Positions 1 to 5,881 of a stretch of DNA of 8,371 nt are shown piece by piece (positions within the stretch are counted from its first letter, which is position 1; every line of letters starts with the position of its first letter). The notes under the pieces were generated by a model. It did no database searches. It had not been told where the DNA came from and saw nothing but the letters and a program-made list of their open reading frames with translations. The position numbers were made by a program, and so were the translations under genes. Source of the stretch: Candidatus Margulisiibacteriota bacterium (GTDB lineage: Bacteria > Margulisbacteria > Termititenacia > Termititenacales > Termititenacaceae). Location: NCBI GenBank assembly GCA_031279305.1, contig JAITIS010000110.1, positions 1 to 8,371 of the forward strand. The letters run 5' to 3'.

Positions 1-68
1 ATATTAACGCCGCTCTGGCCGAGACAACCCGCCTGATGCCAGAAATCGACGCGGTGAAATTTCTCTAG
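1..68 (+). CDS. 3' end of an unidentified plus-strand gene (partial)
   Basis: From base 3 an open plus-strand frame runs 21 codons (INAALAETTRLMPEIDAVKF, then Leu) to a TAG stop at 66-68. The amphipathic, Ala/Leu-rich composition looks like real protein, and the minus strand of this stretch offers no convincing start, so I read it as the C-terminus of a gene convergent with fliJ. The stop lies only 5 bp from the fliJ stop. The pattern of a helix followed by MPxIxxVKFL loosely recalls the end of GerMN-type domains, but 21 residues are too few to name a family. The gene marks the downstream boundary of the flagellar operon. No function is assigned. Confidence 0.4.
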   Translation, partial: INAALAETTRLMPEIDAVKFL

Positions 69-88
69 CGGCTTTAAGCCCGGCCTAG
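65..88. terminator. imperfect inverted repeat at convergent gene ends, possible weak terminator
   Basis: CTAG at 65-68 and again at 85-88 flank a GGCTT-T-AAGCC core at 70-80. On the plus strand it is followed by TTTT at 89-92. The repeat sits exactly between the converging plus-strand stop and the fliJ stop, where a shared terminator would be expected. The stem is short and interrupted (unequal internal loop of C versus CGGC), and the minus-strand side has no clean T-run, so this is a weak candidate. Confidence 0.25.
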
Positions 89-595
89 TTTTCGCGCCCG
101 TTCTTTTTCCAGCGCTTCCTCACGTTTTTTCTCATCCATCACGCGGAAATATTTGGCCGTGGCGATGTCGTCCAAAAATTTAGTTTCCTCGCGGTTCATC
201 AGTTTCACCCAAGCCTGACGTTTATGTTCTTTGTCTTTGTCCAGTATCTTGCGGTCTTTCATCGATTTGACCAGCCGCTCGCGCTGCTCTTCTTTGCGCT
301 GATCAGCCTCTTTGGTTTTATTCTCCTGCTCGTTCACATCGACCTTGTATTTTTTGAGAAACTGCTGGCGGTGCAGAACGCCGGCAAAATCAATGCTGCC
401 GGTCAAATTATTTTTGAGCGCGCGCTGCTGCTGCATTTCGTATTCTTTCATTTTTTTCTCGCGCTCCAGCTCCTCCAGATATTTGCGCTGGGCTTCGGCG
501 AATTTTTCTTTTTCGATGCGCTCATAGATCTCGCGGACTTTTAAGACTGTCTTGAGATTATATTCGAAACGTTTGGATTTCTTGGGTTTTTTCAC
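74..595 (-). CDS. fliJ: FliJ-like flagellar export chaperone / ATPase stalk protein
   Basis: This is a highly charged, Lys/Glu-rich protein predicted to be nearly all coiled coil, directly after fliI, as is typical of FliJ. Near the start it has the family's FxYxLKTVLKVRE-type opening. FliJ forms the central stalk of the FliI hexamer in the cytoplasm, couples ATP hydrolysis to the export gate and escorts chaperones. I chose the GTG at 593-595 because GAGGCGGAG lies 6 bases upstream. An upstream in-frame TTG at 614-616 would add 7 residues and overlap fliI by 8 bp, but it lacks a good ribosome binding site. From the GTG the protein is 173 residues, longer than the roughly 147 of enterobacterial FliJ. 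FliJ is poorly conserved, so the call rests on composition, opening motif and position. It is the last gene of the operon. Confidence 0.8.
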   Translation of the reverse strand: MKKPKKSKRFEYNLKTVLKVREIYERIEKEKFAEAQRKYLEELEREKKMKEYEMQQQRALKNNLTGSIDFAGVLHRQQFLKKYKVDVNEQENKTKEADQRKEEQRERLVKSMKDRKILDKDKEHKRQAWVKLMNREETKFLDDIATAKYFRVMDEKKREEALEKERARKLGRA

Positions 596-601
596 AGCTT
601 G

Positions 602-610
602 CTCCGCCTC
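602..610 (-). promoter_or_regulatory. ribosome binding site for fliJ (GTG start)
   Basis: On the minus strand GAGGCGGAG ends 6 bases before the GTG at 593-595 and begins right at the fliI stop codon (609-611). It favours the GTG over the TTG at 614-616, whose upstream region has only a distant AGG. Confidence 0.55.
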
Positions 611-1925
611 AGGCAAAAATATTTTCTAGCCTGGCGACCACTTCGTCAAAATCAAATTTTTCATCCGTGGCCTGGCATAAAAACTCATTCACCGCGTCGA
701 TTTTCTCGATAGAATAATCGATCTTGGGATTGCTGCCTTTCACATAGGCGCCGATATTGATCAGGTCTTCCGCTTCGGAGTAGCGCGCCAGCACCTCGCG
801 CAGTTTGCCGGCGGCGGCTTTGTGCTCCGGCGTGTCGATCTCAGACATCAGGCGGCTGACGCTGGGGCCGATCTCGATGCAGGGATAATGATTTTTCGCC
901 GCCAGATCGCGGGACAGCACGATATGCCCGTCCAGAATAGAACGCGAGGTGTCGGCGATCGGCTCGTCCATATCATTGCCCTCCACCAGCACCGTGTAAA
1001 TAGCGGTGATCGATCCGCGCTCGGAGGTGCCGGAGCGCTCCATCAAGCGCGGGATCATCGCAAACACCGAGGGCGTGTAGCCTTTGGTCGTCGGCGGCTC
1101 GCCGGTGGCCAGACCGATCTCCCGCTGCGCCATCGCAAAGCGCGTGACGGAATCCATCATAAATAAAACTTTTTTGCCCTGATCGCGGAAATATTCAGCG
1201 ATAGCCGTGCCGGCCAGCGCGCCTTTCAGGCGGATCATCGGCGGCTGGTCGGATGTCGCGCAGACCACCACGGATTTGCGCAGGCCTTCATCGCCCAGCG
1301 ACTGCTCGATAAAATCCCGCACTTCACGGCCGCGCTCGCCGATCAGCGCGATGACATTGACCTCCGCCTCCGTGCCGCGGGCCAACATCCCCATCAGCGT
1401 GGATTTGCCCACGCCGGAGCCGGCAAAAATGCCGATGCGCTGTCCCTGGCCGAGCGTGAGCAGGCCGTCTATAGCTTTGACGCTGGTGGCCAGATGCTGG
1501 CTGATCCGCGGGCGTTTAGTCGCGTCCGGCGGATCGCGGTCAAAAGGGAAAAACTCATCGGTGACGATCGCGCCTTTGCCGTCCATCGGTTTGCCGAGGC
1601 CGTTGAGCACGCGCCCCAAAAGCTGCGGCCCCACGCCGACGCGCAAGGGATGGCCGGTCGGAACGATCTTGCAGCCCGGAGCGATGCCGGTTGTCTGCCC
1701 CAGCGGCATCAGGAGCACATTGTTACCCTTAAAGCCAACCACTTCGGCGTACATCGGCTTGGGATTTTCGCCCTCCAGAAATATCGTGCACAGTTCGCCG
1801 TTGGCCACGCCGGTCAGCTGGGCCTCGACAACCAGCCCCACCGACTGCAAAACCTTGCCGATAACTTTGACGCGCTCGGTATTGTCGATAGCCTGTAAAT
1901 ATTTGGTCAGGTCTTTGATAACCAT
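609..1925 (-). CDS. fliI: flagellum-specific ATPase FliI
   Basis: FliI is the hexameric ATPase of the flagellar type III export apparatus, related to F1-ATPase beta. It acts at the cytoplasmic face with FliH and FliJ to unload and help export substrates. The sequence is canonical and of normal length (438 residues). It has an N-terminal beta-barrel (about 20-95), Walker A AGSGVGKST at 168-176, the catalytic-Glu motif GERGREV at 196-202 and Walker B VLFMMDSVTR at 253-262. The family block ATGEPPTTKGYTPSVFA spans about 273-289 and the IADTSRSILDGHIVLSR signature about 323-339. The ATG abuts the fliH stop codon (TAAATG), with GGGGAT just upstream inside fliH, so translation is probably coupled. 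All key nucleotide-binding residues are present, so the enzyme should be active. This is the best-conserved gene of the window, and FliI is clearly favoured over a virulence-type SctN by the flagellar neighbours. Confidence 0.97.
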   Translation of the reverse strand: MVIKDLTKYLQAIDNTERVKVIGKVLQSVGLVVEAQLTGVANGELCTIFLEGENPKPMYAEVVGFKGNNVLLMPLGQTTGIAPGCKIVPTGHPLRVGVGPQLLGRVLNGLGKPMDGKGAIVTDEFFPFDRDPPDATKRPRISQHLATSVKAIDGLLTLGQGQRIGIFAGSGVGKSTLMGMLARGTEAEVNVIALIGERGREVRDFIEQSLGDEGLRKSVVVCATSDQPPMIRLKGALAGTAIAEYFRDQGKKVLFMMDSVTRFAMAQREIGLATGEPPTTKGYTPSVFAMIPRLMERSGTSERGSITAIYTVLVEGNDMDEPIADTSRSILDGHIVLSRDLAAKNHYPCIEIGPSVSRLMSEIDTPEHKAAAGKLREVLARYSEAEDLINIGAYVKGSNPKIDYSIEKIDAVNEFLCQATDEKFDFDEVVARLENIFA

Positions 1926-2903
1926 TTAGATCCCCAGCGGACTATCTGGATTTTCCTCGCCGGCCAGTATCTCCGCCGCCGCGGCTTTTTCCCGCTGATC
2001 CTGCAGCATTTTCTTTTCCTGCTCGCGGATGTCTTCCAGCGAAGACTCTTGCATCAGCTCGTCTATTTCTTTCTGCTCCTCGGCGGCCGGATCGATCTCC
2101 TCGCCGCGCTCCACTTTTTCTTTGACGAGCGTCTCGCGTTTGGTTTTTTCTTCTTTGTACACGGCCAAAAGCGCGCTCTGGATCATTTCCAGTTTGGTCG
2201 TCACTTTGGCGTCGATAAAGCCGAGCTTGGTCTCGATCAGGCAACCGCCTTCCGCCAGATGTTTATCCGGCACGATGCTCAAATTTTTAGCCTCGACCAG
2301 ATCGATGATCAATTCTTTTTCATTGCGCACGTTCTGCAGATCCTGCGCCGACACTTTGATAACCACCTGCTCATTGTCAGAAATTTTTTCGATGGCGTCC
2401 CGGACAATGTCCATCACGATATCTTGATTCTGGACCAGTTCGTTGCGAATCACCTGCCCGGCAATGCGGGTAGTCAATTTTAAAACCTCCGGCACCGCCG
2501 ATTTGATAATCGCGTTTTTCTGGGCATTGGCCTGTTTTATGACATTCTGCGCTTCCTGCAGCTGGCCTTTGAGCTGCTCATAAATTTCTTTACGTCCTAG
2601 CTCGGCGCCCTTGTTTTTCTCCGCTTCCAGTATCTCCTGGGCTTTTTTCCGCGCCTCGTCCAATATCCGTCTAGCTTCCGCCTCCGCGGCGGTCTTGATC
2701 TCACCAGCCTCCAGATTGCCCTGCGCGACTATCTCCTGTAACCGGCGTTCGTATTCCGCTTTATCCACGACAAATTCATTCTGCGGATCATCATACTCCG
2801 GCGCCGCGGCGGAAACACTGTCCGCGGCAAAATCCTCCGCGCTGCGCCACATACGCACAGGACTGCTGCCCGCGTGAATATTATATTTTTTTATTAAAGG
2901 CAT
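1926..2903 (-). CDS. fliH: FliH-like regulator of the export ATPase, with long C-terminal extension
   Basis: FliH is the peripheral stator that binds FliI and links it to the C-ring and export gate. This 325-residue protein has a variable N-terminus (1-45) and a long Ala/Glu/Lys coiled coil (about 47-130). The conserved C-terminal FliH/V-ATPase-E-like domain covers about 131-250 and includes the block GGCLIETKLGFIDAKV at 219-234, which matches the family's GGC(I/L)xETxxGxIDA pattern. Beyond residue 250 there is an extra segment of about 75 residues, rich in Lys, Glu and Gln, ending DSPLGI. Enterobacterial FliH (about 235 residues) ends near the domain edge, so this tail is unusual. The ATG lies 6 bp after the fliG-like stop, with GAGGA close upstream. 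The gene order fliG-fliH-fliI is classic. Confidence 0.92.
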   Translation of the reverse strand: MPLIKKYNIHAGSSPVRMWRSAEDFAADSVSAAAPEYDDPQNEFVVDKAEYERRLQEIVAQGNLEAGEIKTAAEAEARRILDEARKKAQEILEAEKNKGAELGRKEIYEQLKGQLQEAQNVIKQANAQKNAIIKSAVPEVLKLTTRIAGQVIRNELVQNQDIVMDIVRDAIEKISDNEQVVIKVSAQDLQNVRNEKELIIDLVEAKNLSIVPDKHLAEGGCLIETKLGFIDAKVTTKLEMIQSALLAVYKEEKTKRETLVKEKVERGEEIDPAAEEQKEIDELMQESSLEDIREQEKKMLQDQREKAAAAEILAGEENPDSPLGI

Positions 2904-2909
2904 AATTCC

Positions 2910-3407
2910 TCACGCATTCTCCGGTATTTGCTCGTTGATCTTTTCCCAGACTGGATTGGACAACGGCAGTTTTTCCACGGCGCACTGTTTCAGCTCATTG
3001 CGGCGGCCCGGCGAGAGCAGTTCATAATATTTATTCCGCAAGGTCGGACTCAAATAGCTCAGGATAAAAGCCGCGGTCTGCGGCAGTTCATCTTGCAAAA
3101 GCGCCACGATCTCTTTCAGCGGCCGGCGGCCGATCCGGCTCAGATTGTCGATCTCTTCTTTTTCCGGCTCCTGATTTTTTTTAGGCGCGTCGATCTTAAG
3201 CGGGTCCGGATGGCGGTTAAAAGTAAACCGAGCTAATTCTTTGAGCACAAAAGCGATAGCCGCCGGCGCCGGTTTTTTAAATTTATTCAGATCCTGCGAG
3301 ATCTGCGCGGAGATTTTATCCGGCAGACAATTTAATATTTTACGCGACACCTCATCGCCCATCGAGGAGAGGAAAATCAACGCTTTTTCTTTGCCTTTTA
3401 ACTGCAT
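2910..3407 (-). CDS. fliG: short FliG-like protein (N and middle domains only)
   Basis: FliG normally joins the MS-ring (FliF) to the C-ring (FliM) and carries the torque-generating C-terminal domain that meets the stators, in about 330-340 residues. This protein has only 165. Residues 1-70 match the FliF-binding N-domain (KGKEKALIFLSSMGDEVSRK opening). A charged linker follows (72-90), and about 96-147 resembles the start of the middle domain, with LLQDELPQTAAFILSYL at 103-119. The family's EHPQ FliM-binding motif appears here as ELPQ (107-110), with His replaced by Leu. The protein then ends, with no torque-helix domain. The stop is followed after 6 bp by fliH, leaving no room for a frameshifted remainder. 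The start is secure: AAGGAG lies 5 bases before the ATG. It could be a specialised adaptor, with a full FliG encoded elsewhere. Confidence 0.8.
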   Translation of the reverse strand: MQLKGKEKALIFLSSMGDEVSRKILNCLPDKISAQISQDLNKFKKPAPAAIAFVLKELARFTFNRHPDPLKIDAPKKNQEPEKEEIDNLSRIGRRPLKEIVALLQDELPQTAAFILSYLSPTLRNKYYELLSPGRRNELKQCAVEKLPLSNPVWEKINEQIPENA

Positions 3408-3416
3408 ACTGTCTCC

Positions 3417-5012
3417 TTATTTATTCTCCTGATCTTCCTGAAACCATTTTTCTAAAACCGCCGCGACTTTTTCCGGAGCCTGCGCGGCCAGTTCTTTGAT
3501 TTTATCCACCGGCGGCGCAGCAATATCGTCAAAACCTTCTTTCTCTTCTTCATCAAACACTGATTTCCTGTTCTCAAAACCGTCCTCGGCCACTATATTT
3601 TTTTTCCGCCGCCTAAGCAGCAGCCAGCCCAGCAAAAACAGAGAAACCAGCGCTCCGGCTAGATACAGATATACCGGCGGGGCTTTACTGCTCCGCAGAG
3701 CAGAGAGATTTACTGAGGGAGTAGCGTTGCCGGAAGCTCCGCCAAACAGCCCGCCGAAAAGATTGCCTTTGCTGTAGTCGTTTGGTTTGGGCGCCCAGCG
3801 CAGATCGATGCGGTCGCGCCCTTTGACATAACTGATCGAAGCGGCGATCGATTTCATAAAAGCCTCGCGGACCTCCGGCGTGAGCACCACGTCTTTATTG
3901 TTCTGGTCGAGCAAAATCATCGTTGTGATGCGCTCGATCATCGAGTTGGGCGTCGCAGTATTTAGAGGCTGATTGTTCAGTTCCACGTTGACTTTGATCA
4001 CCGCCGAATTTTTGGGAAAAAACTGATCGGCCATCTGCTTGATATTGCGCTCCAGCAGTTTTTCATAGCGCTCTTTGAAACGCATTTTAGCCGCGTAAAT
4101 ATCCTCCTCGCTGGCATCGGACTTGACGCGGATGCCTTTCATAAGGCTTTTTTCCTGCTTGTCGCGCTTGCCGCTGTCGATCTGGCGGTAAATCTCGAAA
4201 ATGCTACCCTCGCTGGATTTGCTGCCCGGGATCGGCACTTCATCAGTCACGCTGATCGTATTGGCTTTGCGCCCTTGTTCGGATTTCTGCATAGCCAGAA
4301 TAGCCGCCAGCCGGTCATAATCTTTGGTGTACTCCTCGGAACTCAGCACGCGGCCAAAATAATCCACGACCGTGATATTCTCGCGGCGCAGGTCTTCCAC
4401 CGAAGAAGCCACCAGCGAAATAATACCCTGTATCTGCATTGGCGAGAGCAGCTCGCCCTCGGCCACTTTGACAAAAACCGAGGCCAGCACCGGATTTTGC
4501 TGGGCTTGAAAAAGCTGCCTCTGCGGAATGACCACCTGCACGCGCGCCTCTTCGATGCCGTAAATGCGGGTGATGCTGCGCGCCAGCTCGCCGCCGACGG
4601 CCCGGCTGAATTTGATCTGCCGGTCAAAATCCGTGGCGCCCAGCGCCGAGCCTTTGTCAAATATTTCAAAACCCACGGCGCCGTTAGTCGGCATAATGCC
4701 TTCTCTGGCGACATTGAGCACAATCTCGCTGCGTCTTTTGCGCGGCACTAGAATCGTCCGGCCGTCATCTTCCAGCCGGTAATCTTTGACGCCCTGAGTC
4801 TTCAAAGACTCCACTATATTGGAGGCTTCGGTGTAATCCAGATTTTTGAAGAGCACCGCGAACGCGCTGTTTTCGCCGCCGCTGAATTTGAGACCGGGAA
4901 AACTCGGTTTATAGATCAGGAAAAATACCGCGCCCGCCGCGACCAGTATAATGCCAAAGATCGCGGCCAATGCTCTGTTCGCCGTCCGTCCCGCTTTTTG
5001 TTGCTCACCCAC
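3417..5012 (-). CDS. fliF: flagellar MS-ring protein FliF
   Basis: FliF forms the inner-membrane MS-ring, the base on which rod, export gate and C-ring assemble. The length (531 residues) is normal. There is an N-terminal transmembrane helix at about 14-34. The YscJ/FliF ring-building domain covers about 50-220 and contains the family block RQIKFSRAVGGELARSI (131-147) followed by VQVVIPQRQLF (158-168). A second periplasmic domain lies at about 300-405. The second transmembrane helix is at about 446-466, followed by an RRRKK stop-transfer. The cytoplasmic tail ends with a FliG-binding helix at about 501-526 (the stretch around APEKVAAVLEKWFQED). The start is GTG, preceded by AAGGAAGGAG. The 37-bp gap to fliE is the largest in the operon. 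An intact FliG-binding tail argues that some FliG N-domain partner exists, and the short FliG-like protein encoded 9 bp downstream is the obvious candidate. Confidence 0.97.
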   Translation of the reverse strand: MGEQQKAGRTANRALAAIFGIILVAAGAVFFLIYKPSFPGLKFSGGENSAFAVLFKNLDYTEASNIVESLKTQGVKDYRLEDDGRTILVPRKRRSEIVLNVAREGIMPTNGAVGFEIFDKGSALGATDFDRQIKFSRAVGGELARSITRIYGIEEARVQVVIPQRQLFQAQQNPVLASVFVKVAEGELLSPMQIQGIISLVASSVEDLRRENITVVDYFGRVLSSEEYTKDYDRLAAILAMQKSEQGRKANTISVTDEVPIPGSKSSEGSIFEIYRQIDSGKRDKQEKSLMKGIRVKSDASEEDIYAAKMRFKERYEKLLERNIKQMADQFFPKNSAVIKVNVELNNQPLNTATPNSMIERITTMILLDQNNKDVVLTPEVREAFMKSIAASISYVKGRDRIDLRWAPKPNDYSKGNLFGGLFGGASGNATPSVNLSALRSSKAPPVYLYLAGALVSLFLLGWLLLRRRKKNIVAEDGFENRKSVFDEEEKEGFDDIAAPPVDKIKELAAQAPEKVAAVLEKWFQEDQENK

Positions 5013-5020
5013 GAAATTTA

Positions 5021-5030
5021 CTCCTTCCTT
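5021..5030 (-). promoter_or_regulatory. ribosome binding site for fliF
   Basis: AAGGAAGGAG on the minus strand lies 8 bases before a GTG start at 5010-5012. It fixes the non-ATG start of fliF. It is the strongest Shine-Dalgarno sequence in the window, fitting a ring protein needed in many copies and the lack of overlap with fliE. Confidence 0.7.
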
Positions 5031-5049
5031 ATGCCAGCCGCGCCGTTTT

Positions 5050-5364
5050 TTATACCGGTATCTGTTCTATTTCCTTAAAAGTCGAGACGGCTTGATTGAC
5101 CACGGTCGTCGCCATCTGCACCGCCAGCGTCATCTTTTGCACTTCGATCAGCGCTTCCTCCATACTGACATTGCCGCGCGAATACTGCACGATGTAAGCG
5201 TTAGCCTTGTCTTCGATGGCGCTGACACTCTGCAATCCGCTGATCGCCGCGTCTAACATCACCTGAAACGGCGTGGTGTTCTCGGTGTTCACCGGAGCCA
5301 CTATAGTGTCTGCGCCGGTCTGCGCCGGATTTAAGGCGCCGATAGCTGGTATTCCCTCTGCCAT
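5050..5364 (-). CDS. fliE: flagellar hook-basal body protein FliE
   Basis: FliE is the small junction protein between the MS-ring and the proximal rod, normally the first substrate of the flagellar export system. The protein has 104 residues, the family's usual size. It has a Pro/Thr-rich disordered N-terminus (1-30) followed by two amphipathic helices. The C-terminal family pattern is clear: NVSMEEALIEVQKMTLAVQM at about 64-83, then a segment ending FKEIEQIPV. There is no hydrophobic leader, unlike the two rod genes just upstream, so this member keeps the normal type III substrate form. AGGGGGAA lies 4 bases before the ATG. It sits between flgC and fliF, as in most flgBC-fliEF clusters. Confidence 0.95.
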   Translation of the reverse strand: MAEGIPAIGALNPAQTGADTIVAPVNTENTTPFQVMLDAAISGLQSVSAIEDKANAYIVQYSRGNVSMEEALIEVQKMTLAVQMATTVVNQAVSTFKEIEQIPV

Positions 5365-5385
5365 AATTTTCCCCCTTTTAATTTA

Positions 5386-5880
5386 TTACTGTGCCAGCTC
5401 CAGACTGGCCTGCATCATCGCTTTAGTGTTGTTAAAGACGACGACATTATTCTCAAAAGCGCCGCCGACTTCCGACAGCTCGACCAGTTCGCTGGCCAGA
5501 TCAATATTAGGATAGCTGACAAAACCCTGCGCATCCGCGTCTGGATGCTCCGGTTTGAACACACGCTGAAATTTACGCTCGGCGTTAGGCTCGGCTTCCA
5601 CCGCCGTCACCTGCACGCCTTTAAGCATCGTCCGCGCGGCGCGTGCCGCCCGGGAAAAATCCTCAGCCGGACGCATCAGCACAATCTTGCGGCGGTAGGG
5701 GAGCCCATCGGCGGTTTTGGTCGTGTCAATATTGGCGATATTTTCGGCGATGACCTGCGCTTTGACGCGCTGGGCTGTGGCGCCCGAAGCGCTGATGTCC
5801 AAAGCGTTTTCCAGCCCGGCGCCCGGCGCCGCCAGAACGCCGCCGCGAAATAAAATTAAAAACAGAATAAATTTTTTCAT
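5386..5880 (-). CDS. flgC: proximal rod protein FlgC with N-terminal hydrophobic leader
   Basis: FlgC polymerises with FlgB and FlgF into the proximal rod in the periplasm. The core is canonical. ALDISASGATAQRVKAQVIA begins at residue 26, and ENIANIDTTKTADGLPYRR (46-64) is the rod-family signature. PNIDLASELVEL (125-136) and a C-terminal helix ending LELAQ match the family end. Canonical FlgC begins a few residues before the DISASG motif. Here the core is preceded by about 22 extra residues, MKKFILFLILFRGGVLAAPG, resembling a Sec signal peptide with possible cleavage after Ala17 or Ala18. Arg12 inside the hydrophobic stretch is atypical. AGGGGAA lies 5 bases before this ATG, and no ATG or GTG occurs in frame between the leader and the core, so the leader belongs to the protein. 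The start is 1 bp after the flgB stop. Confidence 0.93.
   Translation of the reverse strand: MKKFILFLILFRGGVLAAPGAGLENALDISASGATAQRVKAQVIAENIANIDTTKTADGLPYRRKIVLMRPAEDFSRAARAARTMLKGVQVTAVEAEPNAERKFQRVFKPEHPDADAQGFVSYPNIDLASELVELSEVGGAFENNVVVFNNTKAMMQASLELAQ
5830..5880 (-). other. putative Sec signal peptide of FlgC
   Basis: Codons 1-17 encode Met-Lys-Lys, a Phe/Ile/Leu-rich core, Arg-Gly-Gly, then Val-Leu-Ala before Ala-Pro-Gly. V15-L16-A17 fits an A/V-x-A cleavage site. Arg12 shortens the hydrophobic core to about eight residues (4-11), so prediction scores may be moderate. Confidence 0.5.
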
Positions 5881-5881
5881 T

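Noticed and set aside
614..616. TTG as the start of fliJ
   Set aside because: It lacks a good Shine-Dalgarno sequence, while the GTG at 593-595 has one at 6 bases. The extra seven residues have no counterpart in the family. It remains possible.
140..1910. Recurrent AAATATTT words as a dispersed repeat or regulatory site
   Set aside because: Most occurrences fall in coding frames as Lys-Tyr-Phe/Leu or Asn-Ile-Phe codons, with no fixed spacing or flanks, so codon preference explains them.
609..1929. Long open frames on the plus strand opposite fliI (for example 1207-1929, 240 codons; 822-1166; 1494-1898)
   Set aside because: They are antisense to a highly conserved ATPase gene. Their translations show low-complexity Arg/Pro/Ser or His-rich composition and no family motifs; they reflect codon bias of fliI.
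1942..2244. Minus-strand 100-codon frame inside fliH, very Arg-rich
   Set aside because: It is a shifted frame of the repetitive charged coding sequence of the FliH tail. No ribosome binding site or recognisable domain supports it.
4343..4723. Minus-strand 126-codon frame inside fliF
   Set aside because: It is a shifted frame within the conserved FliF ring domain, with Trp/Arg/Ser-rich translation and no independent evidence of coding.
5013..5049. Internal promoter in the largest gap (fliE-fliF)
   Set aside because: In 37 bp I see only the fliF ribosome binding site and no convincing -35/-10 or sigma-28 elements.
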